From: an uncultured Shinella sp.
GTDB taxonomy: Bacteria; Pseudomonadota; Alphaproteobacteria; Rhizobiales; Rhizobiaceae
Direction: 5' to 3'
NCBI RefSeq assembly: GCF_946479415.1
Contig: NZ_CAMLFY010000024.1
Location: forward strand, 1-45,090
DNA: 45,090 bases
Positions within the stretch are counted from its first letter, which is position 1. The number at the start of each line of letters is the position of its first letter. Positions 26,187 through 34,241 of the stretch are shown here, piece by piece. A program made the position numbers and the translations under genes. Below the pieces are notes generated by a model. That model saw only the letters and a program-made list of their open reading frames with translations, did no database searches and had not been told where the DNA came from.

Positions 26187-27936
26187 GGCCGAGCCTCCCT
26201 ACCGCGCCGGCGTTCCATAGCGGGTTTTCGATACGCCGGTAGAGCGAACGCGTATCCTCCGCCTGCAATTCATCCACGCCGAACAGCCGTGCTCTGAGGT
26301 TCGCCTTGGCGGCAATGGTGCGAGAATGGAGAAGACTTTCGGCGAAACGACGGCCCGCGCCGGTCAGCACTTGGGCCAGGTTTTCAAGACGCCGGTGAAG
26401 GATCGCCAGCAACACCGTCTCCTCGACAAGACCGTCGTGGCCCATGCGCGAGATGACGGAGAAGATCTGGTTGACGATGGCGTAATAGGCGAAGCGATCG
26501 TGGATATCGGCCTCCGGGAAATAGAGACCATCGACATCCACCATTTCCGGCACCAGGCGGGCAAGCGAGGCGCGGTGCCGCTCGGCGAGGTAGAACCCCT
26601 GATTGTCTCGGTAATAATAGGCCGAGGGGAAGCCGCTCGAAACGTCGAGCAGGCTGTTCTGCTGGTGGGCTTCGAGGGCGATGCCGAAATCGTCGTACAG
26701 CGTCAGCAGCGGATCGAGCGCGTGATCAAGATAACGTTCGAACCAGATGGCCGCGACGCGGGCAAGCTCGCGGTCGCCACCGGTGGAAAGACGGCACAGA
26801 ATTGCTTCCAGCAACGAAACCGCGCCGGGCAACGGATCGGCGGTCAAGGCGGCGAGCGTCACGATGCCATGGTCACGCCCGGCGGGGAACGGGTTTTCCC
26901 TTATGATCACTTCAAAGCCGCTCTCCACCCGATCGGGCAGGGCGAGAGAGATGTGCGCGGGATCGCGAACAATGTGGAAGCCCGCATAACGTCCGGCAAT
27001 ACCAGCCTTGTCGATCAGGCGGGCGATGGCGACGCCCGCGTCCAATTCGTGCAGCCGGTTGACGCGCAGCGAATTGGTGATGCGCACCGGCAGCGAGAAT
27101 TTCAGCATGAAGGGCATCGCGGCATTGTAGACGGTGCGTACCGAAGAGGTGGCAGCAAACCGCAGGCCGTGCGGACCGAGTGAACGCAGCGCACCATCAT
27201 CGATCAAAGCCTGTATGGCCGGATCGAGCAGCAATGCCTGGGCCTGCAAGGGATGCATGGGAAGCAGTGTTTCGCCTGTGGCAAGCGGCAAATCCGGCGC
27301 GAGCGAGCGAACGATTTCCGCGGCACTCCGGCCGATGGCGCTGTCCTCCCGCACGAAATCACGCCTTGCGGCGAAATAGTGCAAGGGGAAATCGCCGCCG
27401 AATTCGGGGGCATATGTCTCCTGCTGCCAGAAGCTCATGCCCTCGCGGCTCTTGGGCGTCGGATGCAGCCAATGGCCGTAAGCGATATTGCGCTCGGCAT
27501 CGAGAAAGGTGAACCCGTCGGCAGCGATCGGGCGGGCGGCGGCAAGGTTTTCCGCCGTGCTCTGATAGCTCTGCATGACGCGCAGCATGAGGCCGAGTTC
27601 ATAGGCCCGCGCACTCTCTCGCTCGCTCCCCTCGAAAAGCCGGCAGGCATCCTGGACCAGCAAGGGCAGGGCGCTCATCGGCTCGACGCCGCGCCATTGC
27701 AGATCGATGGCCGGACGCGTCCAGATCCTGCCGAAATGCAGCGGCCCGCACAGGGACCGGGAGGCGATCTCGGCTCGGAGCACGAGGCGCTGGCCGGCCA
27801 GCGTCCATTCGATGCAGTCGATGCTGCGTGCACCATCGCGATGGGTGACGGAAACGCCGGGGTTGATCTCGCGGAGGTAGCAGTTCGCAAAACTCTGGAA
27901 CGTTGCCGCCTCGGCAGCCTGTTGTAAGGAAACCAT
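26170..27936 (-). CDS. asbA: NRPS-independent siderophore synthetase, AsbA-type (IucA/IucC)
   Basis: A 588-residue enzyme of the NIS synthetase family, cytoplasmic. The N-terminal IucA/IucC domain has YGHWLHPTPKSREGM at residues 153-167 (the conserved HPxxK-type ATP/citrate site) and LPMHPLQAQALL. The C-terminal FhuF-like part has GIALEAHQQNSLL. In petrobactin synthesis AsbA adenylates citrate and joins the first spermidine arm. ATG 27936 has AGGTGATTT just upstream. It is the first biosynthetic gene; its end overlaps the AsbB-AsbC start. AsbA and AsbB roles are assigned by gene order and similarity, and could be exchanged. Confidence 0.9.
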   Translation of the reverse strand: MVSLQQAAEAATFQSFANCYLREINPGVSVTHRDGARSIDCIEWTLAGQRLVLRAEIASRSLCGPLHFGRIWTRPAIDLQWRGVEPMSALPLLVQDACRLFEGSERESARAYELGLMLRVMQSYQSTAENLAAARPIAADGFTFLDAERNIAYGHWLHPTPKSREGMSFWQQETYAPEFGGDFPLHYFAARRDFVREDSAIGRSAAEIVRSLAPDLPLATGETLLPMHPLQAQALLLDPAIQALIDDGALRSLGPHGLRFAATSSVRTVYNAAMPFMLKFSLPVRITNSLRVNRLHELDAGVAIARLIDKAGIAGRYAGFHIVRDPAHISLALPDRVESGFEVIIRENPFPAGRDHGIVTLAALTADPLPGAVSLLEAILCRLSTGGDRELARVAAIWFERYLDHALDPLLTLYDDFGIALEAHQQNSLLDVSSGFPSAYYYRDNQGFYLAERHRASLARLVPEMVDVDGLYFPEADIHDRFAYYAIVNQIFSVISRMGHDGLVEETVLLAILHRRLENLAQVLTGAGRRFAESLLHSRTIAAKANLRARLFGVDELQAEDTRSLYRRIENPLWNAGAVGRLGHAIAS

Positions 27937-28026
27937 AAATCACCTGAAACGCCGGCCGATGGCAGCGCTGTTGATGCGAGCCGAGCCGAAAATTGACGAC
28001 GGGGTGTCAAACGATGGAGCGGATGC

Positions 28027-28314
28027 TCAGGTGACGGCACGCCACGTGAAGGGCGGCGGGGCCTCGCGGAAGGCGAAGCGCAGGAGATGATTTTCTATGA
28101 CGGCCTTGGTCTCGCGAAGGCCCTCCGCGTCGTTGGCCGCAACATGGATGTCGAGGCCATTGTCTCTGACGGTCAGCACCGAGGTGCCGCAGGAGAAGCG
28201 GCATTCACCGCTGCCATCGCCAAGGGCGACATCGACTTTGTGGGCAAAATGCTTGCAGAGCTGCTGCAGATATTTCGCGCTGTTTTCGGTTTCAAATCGG
28301 GTGGTGGCTTCCAT
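28027..28314 (-). CDS. DUF2218 small protein
   Basis: A 95-residue protein with the DUF2218 pattern: KYLQQLCKHFAHKVDV near residue 15, a central strand GECRFSCG, and the ending VIENHLLRFAFREAP. Function unknown; the family is often found beside siderophore and iron-uptake genes. ATG 28314 has GAGGAGGA upstream, a very strong SD. It is between the TonB receptor gene and asbA (90-bp gap), all on the minus strand, so it belongs to the iron operon. The single Cys and two His in QLCKHFAH could bind metal, but this is a guess. Confidence 0.88.
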   Translation of the reverse strand: MEATTRFETENSAKYLQQLCKHFAHKVDVALGDGSGECRFSCGTSVLTVRDNGLDIHVAANDAEGLRETKAVIENHLLRFAFREAPPPFTWRAVT

Positions 28315-28341
28315 GGGGTCCTCCTCTTTCCGATGGTCCGT

Positions 28342-28366
28342 TCCCGGCGGCGCCGCGCCGCCGGGA
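28342..28366 (-). other. GC-only stem-loop between the receptor gene and DUF2218
   Basis: CCCGGCGGCG (28343-28352) and its exact complement (28356-28365) flank a 3-base loop, with one more T-A pair outside. It starts 10 bp after the receptor stop. No T-tract. It may separate the expression level of the receptor from the biosynthetic genes or protect the receptor mRNA 3' end. Confidence 0.65.
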
Positions 28367-28375
28367 GCGATGGCA

Positions 28376-30703
28376 TTAGAAGGTGGCGCGCAGGCTGACG
28401 ATGAACGAGCGGCCCGGCTGGTAGAGCGGATCGACCACGCCGAATTCCTGGCCGTAGGTCGCCCGGTCCGAATAGACCTCGTTGAAGATGTTCTTCACAT
28501 CGGCGCGCAGCGTCAGGTTCTTGTGGCTTTCCGGCTTGTACTCGACATAGGCGTTGACCACCTTGTAGGCCTCATAGGGCTTGTAGTCCGGCTCCCCGGC
28601 AGGCGCCTTCGGCAGCTTGTCGTATTTCAGCGCAAACTCGACGTCGCCGCCGATCGTCAGGCCATAGTCCGTGAAGGTGTGCGCAGCAGTGATTGTGATG
28701 ATCTCGCCGACCGGGGTCGTCAGATACGTGCCGGTATCGGAATCGGCCGGAAGCCCGTCGATCAGCGTGTCGGTGTTGGCGTACTTCACCCGCACAAAAC
28801 TATCGGCCCACTCATAGCCGGCAGTGACAGTATAACCTTCCGACTCCACCTGGCGCGCTATATAGGCGTTGCGATATCTGGCCGAGCGCGCGTTTTCTAT
28901 ATCTGTGCGGAAGAGCGAGCCTTCGAGCGTGAAGCCGTTATAGCTGGCTGCAAGACCGATGGTGTAGTTGTCTGCGGTCGTTGGCTCCGGCTCCGGATCG
29001 TAGGTCCAGTTCGGGTTCATGATGAAGTTTTCCGCCAGCGGAATGCCGGACCAGACATGCGAATAACCCGCCTTCGCCGTCAGGAAGTCTTCGATGATGT
29101 CGTATTCGCCCGAAATGTTGCCACTCAGTCCGGCATTGTCGAACTCCTGGCCTCCCGTGCCGGTAAACCACTGCTGATCCGCACGGCCGCCGAAGGAAAG
29201 GCGGGTGCGATCAAACGGTTCGAGACGCGCCTGTACGTAGGCGCCGACATTCTGCGCCTTTTCCACCGCCGAATCGAAGAAGTCATCAAGCTCGGCGCGA
29301 TCGCTGTAGAAATCGACGCCCGTCGTTACCGTACCGATGCCGGCATGAAAGCGGTTTTCGAACTTGCCGTTGAAGGTCGATGTCACGCCCTCGGCAAAAT
29401 ATTTCTCCGGTACGCTGCCGGAAGGCAGATAGACCGTCGTACCGACGCTGGCTGTACCATAGGCAAGAACAAGTTTTGGATCCCACCAGCCTTCAGGGGT
29501 TTCGTCCGTGTAGGTGAAGACAGTGTTGTTACGATCCAATCGATAATCGCGAATCACAGGTTCGCCGGGCTTGGCACCGTCGGTATGCCGCATGTTGGCT
29601 CGGAAAGGCCGTGGTGCTTCATCCTTGATGGCCTCATGGCTGATCTCGATGCGGTCGCCACTCTCGAATTCATAGGCAACCTTGCCGAGACCGCTGAGGA
29701 AATTCGTTCCCGTTCCCCCCACTTCATCACCATTGGCGTCGGAGAATTCGCCGCCCTTGGCAAAATTGAAGTAGCCAAGATATTCGAAACCCTGGTGGAC
29801 GCCGTAAGCCGAAACTCCAGTCCCGAAGACGCCGCCGTTGGAATTGTAGGTCGAATTCACGAAGCCGCCGAAGCCGTCGCCGTCGAGCAGGTCGCGCGCA
29901 TCCTTCGTCTCATAGGCGATGGCGCCGGCAAGCGCGCCCGGGCCGGCATCGGCGGGCGCGACGCCCTCATCGACGCTGACGGCCTTCAGAAGTACCGGGT
30001 CGATCAGCGTCGTGGCATTGTGGTGGAACACCTTGTTATTCTGGCGGCTGCCGTCGATCGACACGGCGAGGTTGGTTTCCTCGATGCCGTTCACATAGAC
30101 CTTTTGCGACATCGGAAGGGATGAGCCGACCTTGATGCTCGGCTCTTCGCGGAAAACGTCCTGAAGGTTCGCAGGGTTCTTGCGCTCGAGATCCTTGGCG
30201 GTGATGTTGACCTCGCCGACATCGCCCTGGCCGATGCCTTCACCTTCGACCGTCACCTGCTGCAGCGGCGTTGAGCCATCCTCGACGGAGCCGGTGATGA
30301 GCGGCGAAACATGCTTCGGCGTCACGATCGCCGTGCCCTCGGGCGTGATCGCATGGCGGGCTTCCGTGCCTTCGAGCAGGGCGGAAAGCGCTTGCTCGGG
30401 CGTGTAGCTGCCCTTGACGGCGCGGGATGTCACGCCACGCGACGTCGCCGCGGCGAGCGAAACCTGGAGGCCGGACTGACGACCGAACGCATTCAAGGCA
30501 CTTGCCAGAGACTGCGCGGGAATGTCGAAGGCGATAGTGCCGACGCGCGCCGTCTTCTCCTGCGCGACAGCCGGCTGAATGACGGCCTGCGGCAGGCTGA
30601 AGAGAAGTGCGGCAGCCGTGGAAACCATCAGCCTCGCAAAGAAGACATTGCGAACTCGCGCCCCGGCGCGTGTTCCGTTCGTTCGATCGATATGCAAACG
30701 CAT
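28376..30703 (-). CDS. TonB-dependent siderophore receptor with STN signalling domain
   Basis: A 775-residue outer-membrane receptor. Signal peptide about residues 1-48 (ending AVAQ). Residues about 53-105 form the secretin/TonB short N-terminal (STN) domain (FDIPAQSLASALNAFGRQSG, ALSALLEGT), the mark of FecA-like transducers. The plug (VYVNGIEETNLAVSIDG; DAGPGALAGAIAYETKDA) and a 22-strand-type barrel follow, ending in the usual terminal Phe (SLRATF). The plug resembles FetA/FrpB-type catecholate siderophore receptors. ATG 30703 has GGGGGT upstream; an in-frame start at 30760 has no support. With FecI/FecR upstream it probably senses the loaded siderophore and starts the signalling. Confidence 0.92.
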   Translation of the reverse strand: MRLHIDRTNGTRAGARVRNVFFARLMVSTAAALLFSLPQAVIQPAVAQEKTARVGTIAFDIPAQSLASALNAFGRQSGLQVSLAAATSRGVTSRAVKGSYTPEQALSALLEGTEARHAITPEGTAIVTPKHVSPLITGSVEDGSTPLQQVTVEGEGIGQGDVGEVNITAKDLERKNPANLQDVFREEPSIKVGSSLPMSQKVYVNGIEETNLAVSIDGSRQNNKVFHHNATTLIDPVLLKAVSVDEGVAPADAGPGALAGAIAYETKDARDLLDGDGFGGFVNSTYNSNGGVFGTGVSAYGVHQGFEYLGYFNFAKGGEFSDANGDEVGGTGTNFLSGLGKVAYEFESGDRIEISHEAIKDEAPRPFRANMRHTDGAKPGEPVIRDYRLDRNNTVFTYTDETPEGWWDPKLVLAYGTASVGTTVYLPSGSVPEKYFAEGVTSTFNGKFENRFHAGIGTVTTGVDFYSDRAELDDFFDSAVEKAQNVGAYVQARLEPFDRTRLSFGGRADQQWFTGTGGQEFDNAGLSGNISGEYDIIEDFLTAKAGYSHVWSGIPLAENFIMNPNWTYDPEPEPTTADNYTIGLAASYNGFTLEGSLFRTDIENARSARYRNAYIARQVESEGYTVTAGYEWADSFVRVKYANTDTLIDGLPADSDTGTYLTTPVGEIITITAAHTFTDYGLTIGGDVEFALKYDKLPKAPAGEPDYKPYEAYKVVNAYVEYKPESHKNLTLRADVKNIFNEVYSDRATYGQEFGVVDPLYQPGRSFIVSLRATF

Positions 30704-30833
30704 TTTACCCCCGGTGTCATACCCTGAGACGCGCCGCCCCGGCGCGCATTCCCGGTGCAAGGACGACCGGCTCCGGAATCTTTTTCACGTCCGGCGCATA
30801 ATTCTTGAATTTTTAAGAAAACTTTTTGCGAGC

Positions 30834-31808
30834 CTAGAAGCGCGAGACGACGCGCACGTAATCCGACACTGATCGAACCTTGCCGCCGAGAGGCTGAACG
30901 AGGGCGCGCAGGGCGCGGTCGGGATCGCGCAGGTCATAGAGGCCCGTTACCCGCTGATGGGCAAGCGTTCCATCGGGCATGCTGATCCAGGCGGAATGAT
31001 AACGTTGCAGGCGCGCGACGACATTTTCCACGGGAACGTCGTTGACGAAAAGCAACCCGTTGCGCCAGGCACCGATCTCGCCGACCGGCACCGTTTCATG
31101 CAGGATTTCTCCCGTATCATGATCGATCGTCGTCATGTCGCCGGGCGCCATTTCGGTCACGGTCGAACTCGCCGTGCCGGAAATGCCGACAACGCCGCGC
31201 GCAAGCTGCACCGTGGTCGCGGACGGGTCGAGCGCCACGTCGAAGGCCGTGCCGAGCACCACGACCTTGGCGCCGCCGGCTTCCACCGTAAAGGGGCGGG
31301 CGGCATCGTGCGCGACGTCGAAGAAGGCCTCGCCGGAAAGAAGGCGCACCCGGCGCCCCTCGGCCGTGATGTCCACGCCGATCGCGCTTCCGCCGGAGAG
31401 GTTGACGACGGATCCATCCGCCAGCGTCATCAAGCGGCTTTCGCCCGTCGCCGTGATCGCATCCGCCTGAAGGCGCAGAAGCAGGGCAGGGCCGGCAAGC
31501 ACGGCCGTGATCGCCGCGGCGGCAAGGGCGATACCCGCGACCAAGCGGCGCCGGCGCATGGCGGGATGAGCCACCACATTTTCAGCCGGCTTTACGGGCC
31601 AGAGATCGGTATATTGCGGCTTGACCTCGCCCAGCAGTTCCCAGGTGCGCAGAGCCGTTTGCCATGCCACGCGGTTGCCTTCGGACCGTTGCAGCCAAGC
31701 ATGAAGCCCACGCGCGGCCTCCTGACATTGCGGCTCGTCCTTGAGGCGCAGAAGCCAATCCATGGCTTCCTCCATTGCACGCCGCCTGTCTGTATCATCC
31801 CTGGTCAA
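30834..31808 (-). CDS. fecR: FecR-like anti-sigma/signal-transducing membrane protein
   Basis: A 324-residue FecR-family protein. An N-terminal DUF4880 domain (about residues 10-55, MEEAMDWLLRLKDEP) binds the sigma factor. One membrane helix follows (about 87-110, VAGIALAAAAITAVLAG). The periplasmic FecR domain (about 120-220, LADGSVVNLSGGSAI; RVRLLSGEAFFDVAHD) and a C-terminal STN-like segment contact the receptor. The start is TTG at 31808 with AGGT upstream; an ATG at 31775 is possible but would trim the N-terminus. The 130-bp gap to the receptor holds an AT-rich tract (about 30797-30830) that may contain the sigma-dependent promoter. Confidence 0.92.
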   Translation of the reverse strand: MTRDDTDRRRAMEEAMDWLLRLKDEPQCQEAARGLHAWLQRSEGNRVAWQTALRTWELLGEVKPQYTDLWPVKPAENVVAHPAMRRRRLVAGIALAAAAITAVLAGPALLLRLQADAITATGESRLMTLADGSVVNLSGGSAIGVDITAEGRRVRLLSGEAFFDVAHDAARPFTVEAGGAKVVVLGTAFDVALDPSATTVQLARGVVGISGTASSTVTEMAPGDMTTIDHDTGEILHETVPVGEIGAWRNGLLFVNDVPVENVVARLQRYHSAWISMPDGTLAHQRVTGLYDLRDPDRALRALVQPLGGKVRSVSDYVRVVSRF

Positions 31809-31915
31809 AATACTACCTGTGCCCCGGCTCCCCGTGCCGTGCAGCGAGTTCTAGCCGAATAATCAATGTCTGCGTAGGGACGATTTACTGGCAATTTTTT
31901 TTCATATCGCCGCGA

Positions 31916-32428
31916 TCACGAAGCGGAATCGCCAAGGCGAAGGGCAATCTCGACCAGTGCGGCCCGCACATGGCGATGCGCCGTGGCGACGGAAATGCCG
32001 AGATGGGCGGCCACTTCCTCCAATGTATGCCCACCGAAGCGATGCATTTCGACCGCCACGCGCACATCCACGGGAAAGCCGTCGAGCACGTCGCGGATCA
32101 CCTGCAGTTCCTGTGAAACCTGGACATTTTCCTCCGGGGTCTCGACTGCGCGCGGGATCGACCAGTAAGGCGGCTCGTTGTCACGCTCCCGCATCTCGAT
32201 CTTCCGCCGTTTGATGACATCGAAGCAAAGGTTGCGTACGATACGGTAGAGGTAGGCAAGCGTCTGGCCAGCGGCCGCGCCGGTCGTGTTGGCCGGCGCG
32301 AACCGGATGAAAGCGTCCTGCACGATATCCTCGGCCGCCTCCCGGGAGCCGAGAATGCGGGTGGCATATCGCACCAGAGCGGGCCTGTGGGTGGCATAAA
32401 GCAACGCCGTCGCATCCCCGTCCTTCAA
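31916..32428 (-). CDS. fecI: ECF sigma factor, FecI-like
   Basis: A 170-residue extracytoplasmic-function sigma factor. Region 2 (about residues 15-75) shows SREAAEDIVQDAFIRF and LCFDVIKRRK; region 4 (about 115-165) shows HTLEEVAAHLGISVATAHRHV. Order sigma - FecR - STN receptor is the classic cell-surface signalling set. The start is TTG at 32428 with AGAGGGAA upstream; no ATG fits the family N-terminus. It is probably transcribed from the promoter at 32535-32565, where a TGA-N9-TCA box overlaps the -35. Confidence 0.92.
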   Translation of the reverse strand: MKDGDATALLYATHRPALVRYATRILGSREAAEDIVQDAFIRFAPANTTGAAAGQTLAYLYRIVRNLCFDVIKRRKIEMRERDNEPPYWSIPRAVETPEENVQVSQELQVIRDVLDGFPVDVRVAVEMHRFGGHTLEEVAAHLGISVATAHRHVRAALVEIALRLGDSAS

Positions 32429-32534
32429 GACGTCTCGTTCCCTCTACCGCTTGCGCCTGCTAAGATTACCAAGGGGTGGCAGCGATATGCGGCCGCGCAG
32501 CGCTTCTCAACCATCGTCAACCAGATGGGGAAGG

Positions 32535-32570
32535 GCTATAATATAAGTTGATTAACGTAGTCAAGTTATT
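32535..32570 (-). promoter_or_regulatory. fecI promoter overlapped by a TGA-N9-TCA iron-responsive (IRO) box
   Basis: On the plus strand TGA (32549-32551), nine bases and TCA (32561-32563) form the IRO box known for the rhizobial iron repressor RirA. The dyad extends outward as ATAAGTTGA / TCAAGTTAT (one mismatch per arm). On the minus strand TTGACT (32559-32564) is a good -35, and the TATATTATAG stretch (about 32535-32546) supplies the -10. The box covers the -35, as expected for iron-dependent repression. RirA itself is not in the window. Confidence 0.65.
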
Positions 32571-32816
32571 GGTGCCGAGATATTCCATGCGGAGCATGGG
32601 CGCGGTGATCGTGGATAGGGGAAGCAATATATGTGAGGTCGCACTTCAAACTTGGCCCCACATTTTACGAAACATAAATCACATAATCAATATTATGGAA
32701 CCGTAATTGAGGCCCAGTCGGTCAATGCCTTCGGCAACTGCCGATAAGGTTCATTTTCATAAGACTCTTCTGAAATTCATCCACTCAAGTTTCTCTGACT
32801 GCACGAAAGCGCAGTG
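32571..32816. other. non-coding AT-rich gap
   Basis: No supported gene. It is AT-rich by eye, with a small dyad CATAAT-CAAT-ATTATG near 32680-32697. It separates the iron locus from degraded genes and may mark an insertion boundary. Confidence 0.4.
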
Positions 32817-33316
32817 TCATCTGGATCCTGTGCCGTCGAGAGACGATCGTGAAGTCTCTATTCCGCACCCTAATGCACGGTCTGTCTGGTTGCCGTCCTC
32901 TTCTCGCACTGTAACTGTATGAGTTCTATCGGGGCCGCGTACCGACAAAGCAGCAATTGGAAAAAGCAGTACCTGGTCGGCACGAGCGGTAATGATCCGC
33001 ACTTGCGCCGACATTCGAGTACGTAGGCGTTGCTGTGGATTTTCTACCTTCAGACTACCATGATAGTATAGGGCTTTGGGTCCGGTGCTTTGCTTCGTCA
33101 CCGAGCCCGCACCGTCCTCAACGATCGTCGGCGGCGCGAATTCCACCTCCTGTAATGAGGCTGTGTAACGGGTCTCCGCCCCCTCCCCGAAATCGTGAAC
33201 CACGCCTGCTGGCCAGCCATTGTCCGCGAGACGTCTGCTTCAGAGAAGCTGACCTTTACAACCATTTCATCAAGATTGGCGACTATCGCCACTACCCGCC
33301 GGCCAATAAGAGGCAA
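32817..33316 (-). pseudogene. remnant of a MacA-like periplasmic adaptor (frameshifted, truncated)
   Basis: Two minus-strand frames together read like the C-terminal half of MacA/HlyD-type adaptor proteins. The first (from 33316) has IVANLDEMVVKVSFSEADV and GQQAWFTISG; the second (from about 33190) continues with GAETRYTASLQEVEF, LYYHGSLKVENPQQRLR, RMSAQVRIITARADQ and LLFPIAALSV. The change of frame falls in a G-rich run (about 33178-33190). The N-terminal lipoyl/hairpin part is absent and no MacB partner is present. It is therefore a decayed gene. Confidence 0.65.
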
Positions 33317-33349
33317 GTCGGCGGGTCGCCGCTCATATCTGGTTTGAAT

Positions 33350-33496
33350 TCATCGTCTTGATCGCCCGCAGGCTGAACAAACTGCTGAGGAACTACGTGA
33401 TCGGAGCTGAAACGGAACGCAATCCCCATGGATCTTCACGGCTTCTACGCCAAAGCCAAACGGCGCGAGACTCGCATGCGGTAGTCGACGGCCCAT
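33350..33496 (-). pseudogene. ISL3-type transposase N-terminal fragment
   Basis: A 48-codon minus-strand frame (ATG 33496 to TGA 33350) reads PFGFGVEAVKIHGDCVPFQL and SSAVCSACGRSRR, like the N-terminal beta-segment and CxxC zinc ribbon of ISL3-family transposases. It ends right at the CxxC, and no other transposase parts follow. A perfect 14-bp-arm hairpin lies at its start. Evidence is short, so the call is tentative. Confidence 0.45.
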
Positions 33497-33527
33497 CGCT
33501 GATCCTTCGGTGAATCAGCGATGGGCC
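33490..33527. repeat. perfect 14-bp inverted repeat
   Basis: GGCCCATCGCTGAT (33490-33503) and its exact complement (33514-33527) around a 10-base loop holding TTCGG. It lies between the ISL3-like fragment and the RraA gene end. It could be the terminator hairpin of the rraA transcript (no T-tract) or part of a decayed element. Confidence 0.5.
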
Positions 33528-33604
33528 TCTCACAACAGCAGCGCATATGAGTCAGAGCCGTATTTAACCCGCTCCAATCATAAAATCGGCTGTCGATACG
33601 TTCC

Positions 33605-34231
33605 CTATTTCGCATAAGCTCCGACATAGGTGCCCGCCGCGATCTGGGCCATGATTTCCTGCTCCTTTTGCGCCTGCGCGCACGTTCTCTCCAAGAGGGC
33701 CGAAGCCTCTTCCTGGCTAAACGCGACCACCCCGTCCTTATCGCCAACAACAATGTCACCGGGCGAAACGACCATTCCGTTCAACGCGACCGGCACATTG
33801 ATATAGCCAGGACCGTTCTTGTAGGGGCCTCGATGAATAGCGGCGAGAGCGAAGACTGGAAATGTGTCTGCGCCGATTTCGGCAGTATCGCGTACGGCAC
33901 CGTGAAGGACAAAGCCTGCGGCGCCGCGTGCCTTTGCAATCGCAACCATGATACCGCCGATCAGGGCTCGCGTTGTCTCGCCATCACCATCCACGACGAT
34001 AACATCCCCCGGCTGGACCATATCCAATGCCATGTGAATGAACTTGTTATCGCCAGCGGCAACACGCACGGTCAGGGCGCGGCCAACCATAACGCCCACT
34101 GGGTCATGGAAAGGGCGCAGGCCATTGCCCGCAGGTAGACGGGCCAGATTATCGCTAATCAACGCTGTCGCGGTGCCACGAAATCCTTCGAATAGAGCGG
34201 CTTCCTCAGGCGAGTTTGGTATAAAAGTCAT
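33605..34231 (-). CDS. RraA-family protein, probable 4-hydroxy-2-oxoacid aldolase
   Basis: A 208-residue protein of the RraA / HMG-CHA aldolase family. The aldolase motif G-X20-R-D-X2-E is exact: G of GGIMVAIAKARG, then twenty residues, then RDTAE. True RNase E inhibitors lack this motif, so an aldolase or decarboxylase is more likely, using a divalent metal to release pyruvate from a 4-hydroxy-2-oxoacid (4-hydroxy-4-methyl-2-oxoglutarate in known members). The ATG at 34231 has GAGGAAG upstream. It is the last gene of the minus-strand unit with the D-2-hydroxyacid dehydrogenase and GntR regulator, with a gene remnant in between. Confidence 0.88.
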   Translation of the reverse strand: MTFIPNSPEEAALFEGFRGTATALISDNLARLPAGNGLRPFHDPVGVMVGRALTVRVAAGDNKFIHMALDMVQPGDVIVVDGDGETTRALIGGIMVAIAKARGAAGFVLHGAVRDTAEIGADTFPVFALAAIHRGPYKNGPGYINVPVALNGMVVSPGDIVVGDKDGVVAFSQEEASALLERTCAQAQKEQEIMAQIAAGTYVGAYAK

Positions 34232-34241
34232 TTTAGCTTCC

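Noticed and set aside
20130..27936. Aerobactin/rhizobactin 1021 type cluster
   Set aside because: No lysine/diaminopropane hydroxylase or acetyltransferase genes; AsbF and the AMP ligase/carrier/AsbE set point to a catechol-spermidine product.
28097..30124. Plus-strand ORF of 675 codons
   Set aside because: Antisense to the TonB receptor gene, which has full domain support.
33605..34231. RraA as ribonuclease E inhibitor
   Set aside because: The exact aldolase motif and the metabolic context argue for a catabolic enzyme.
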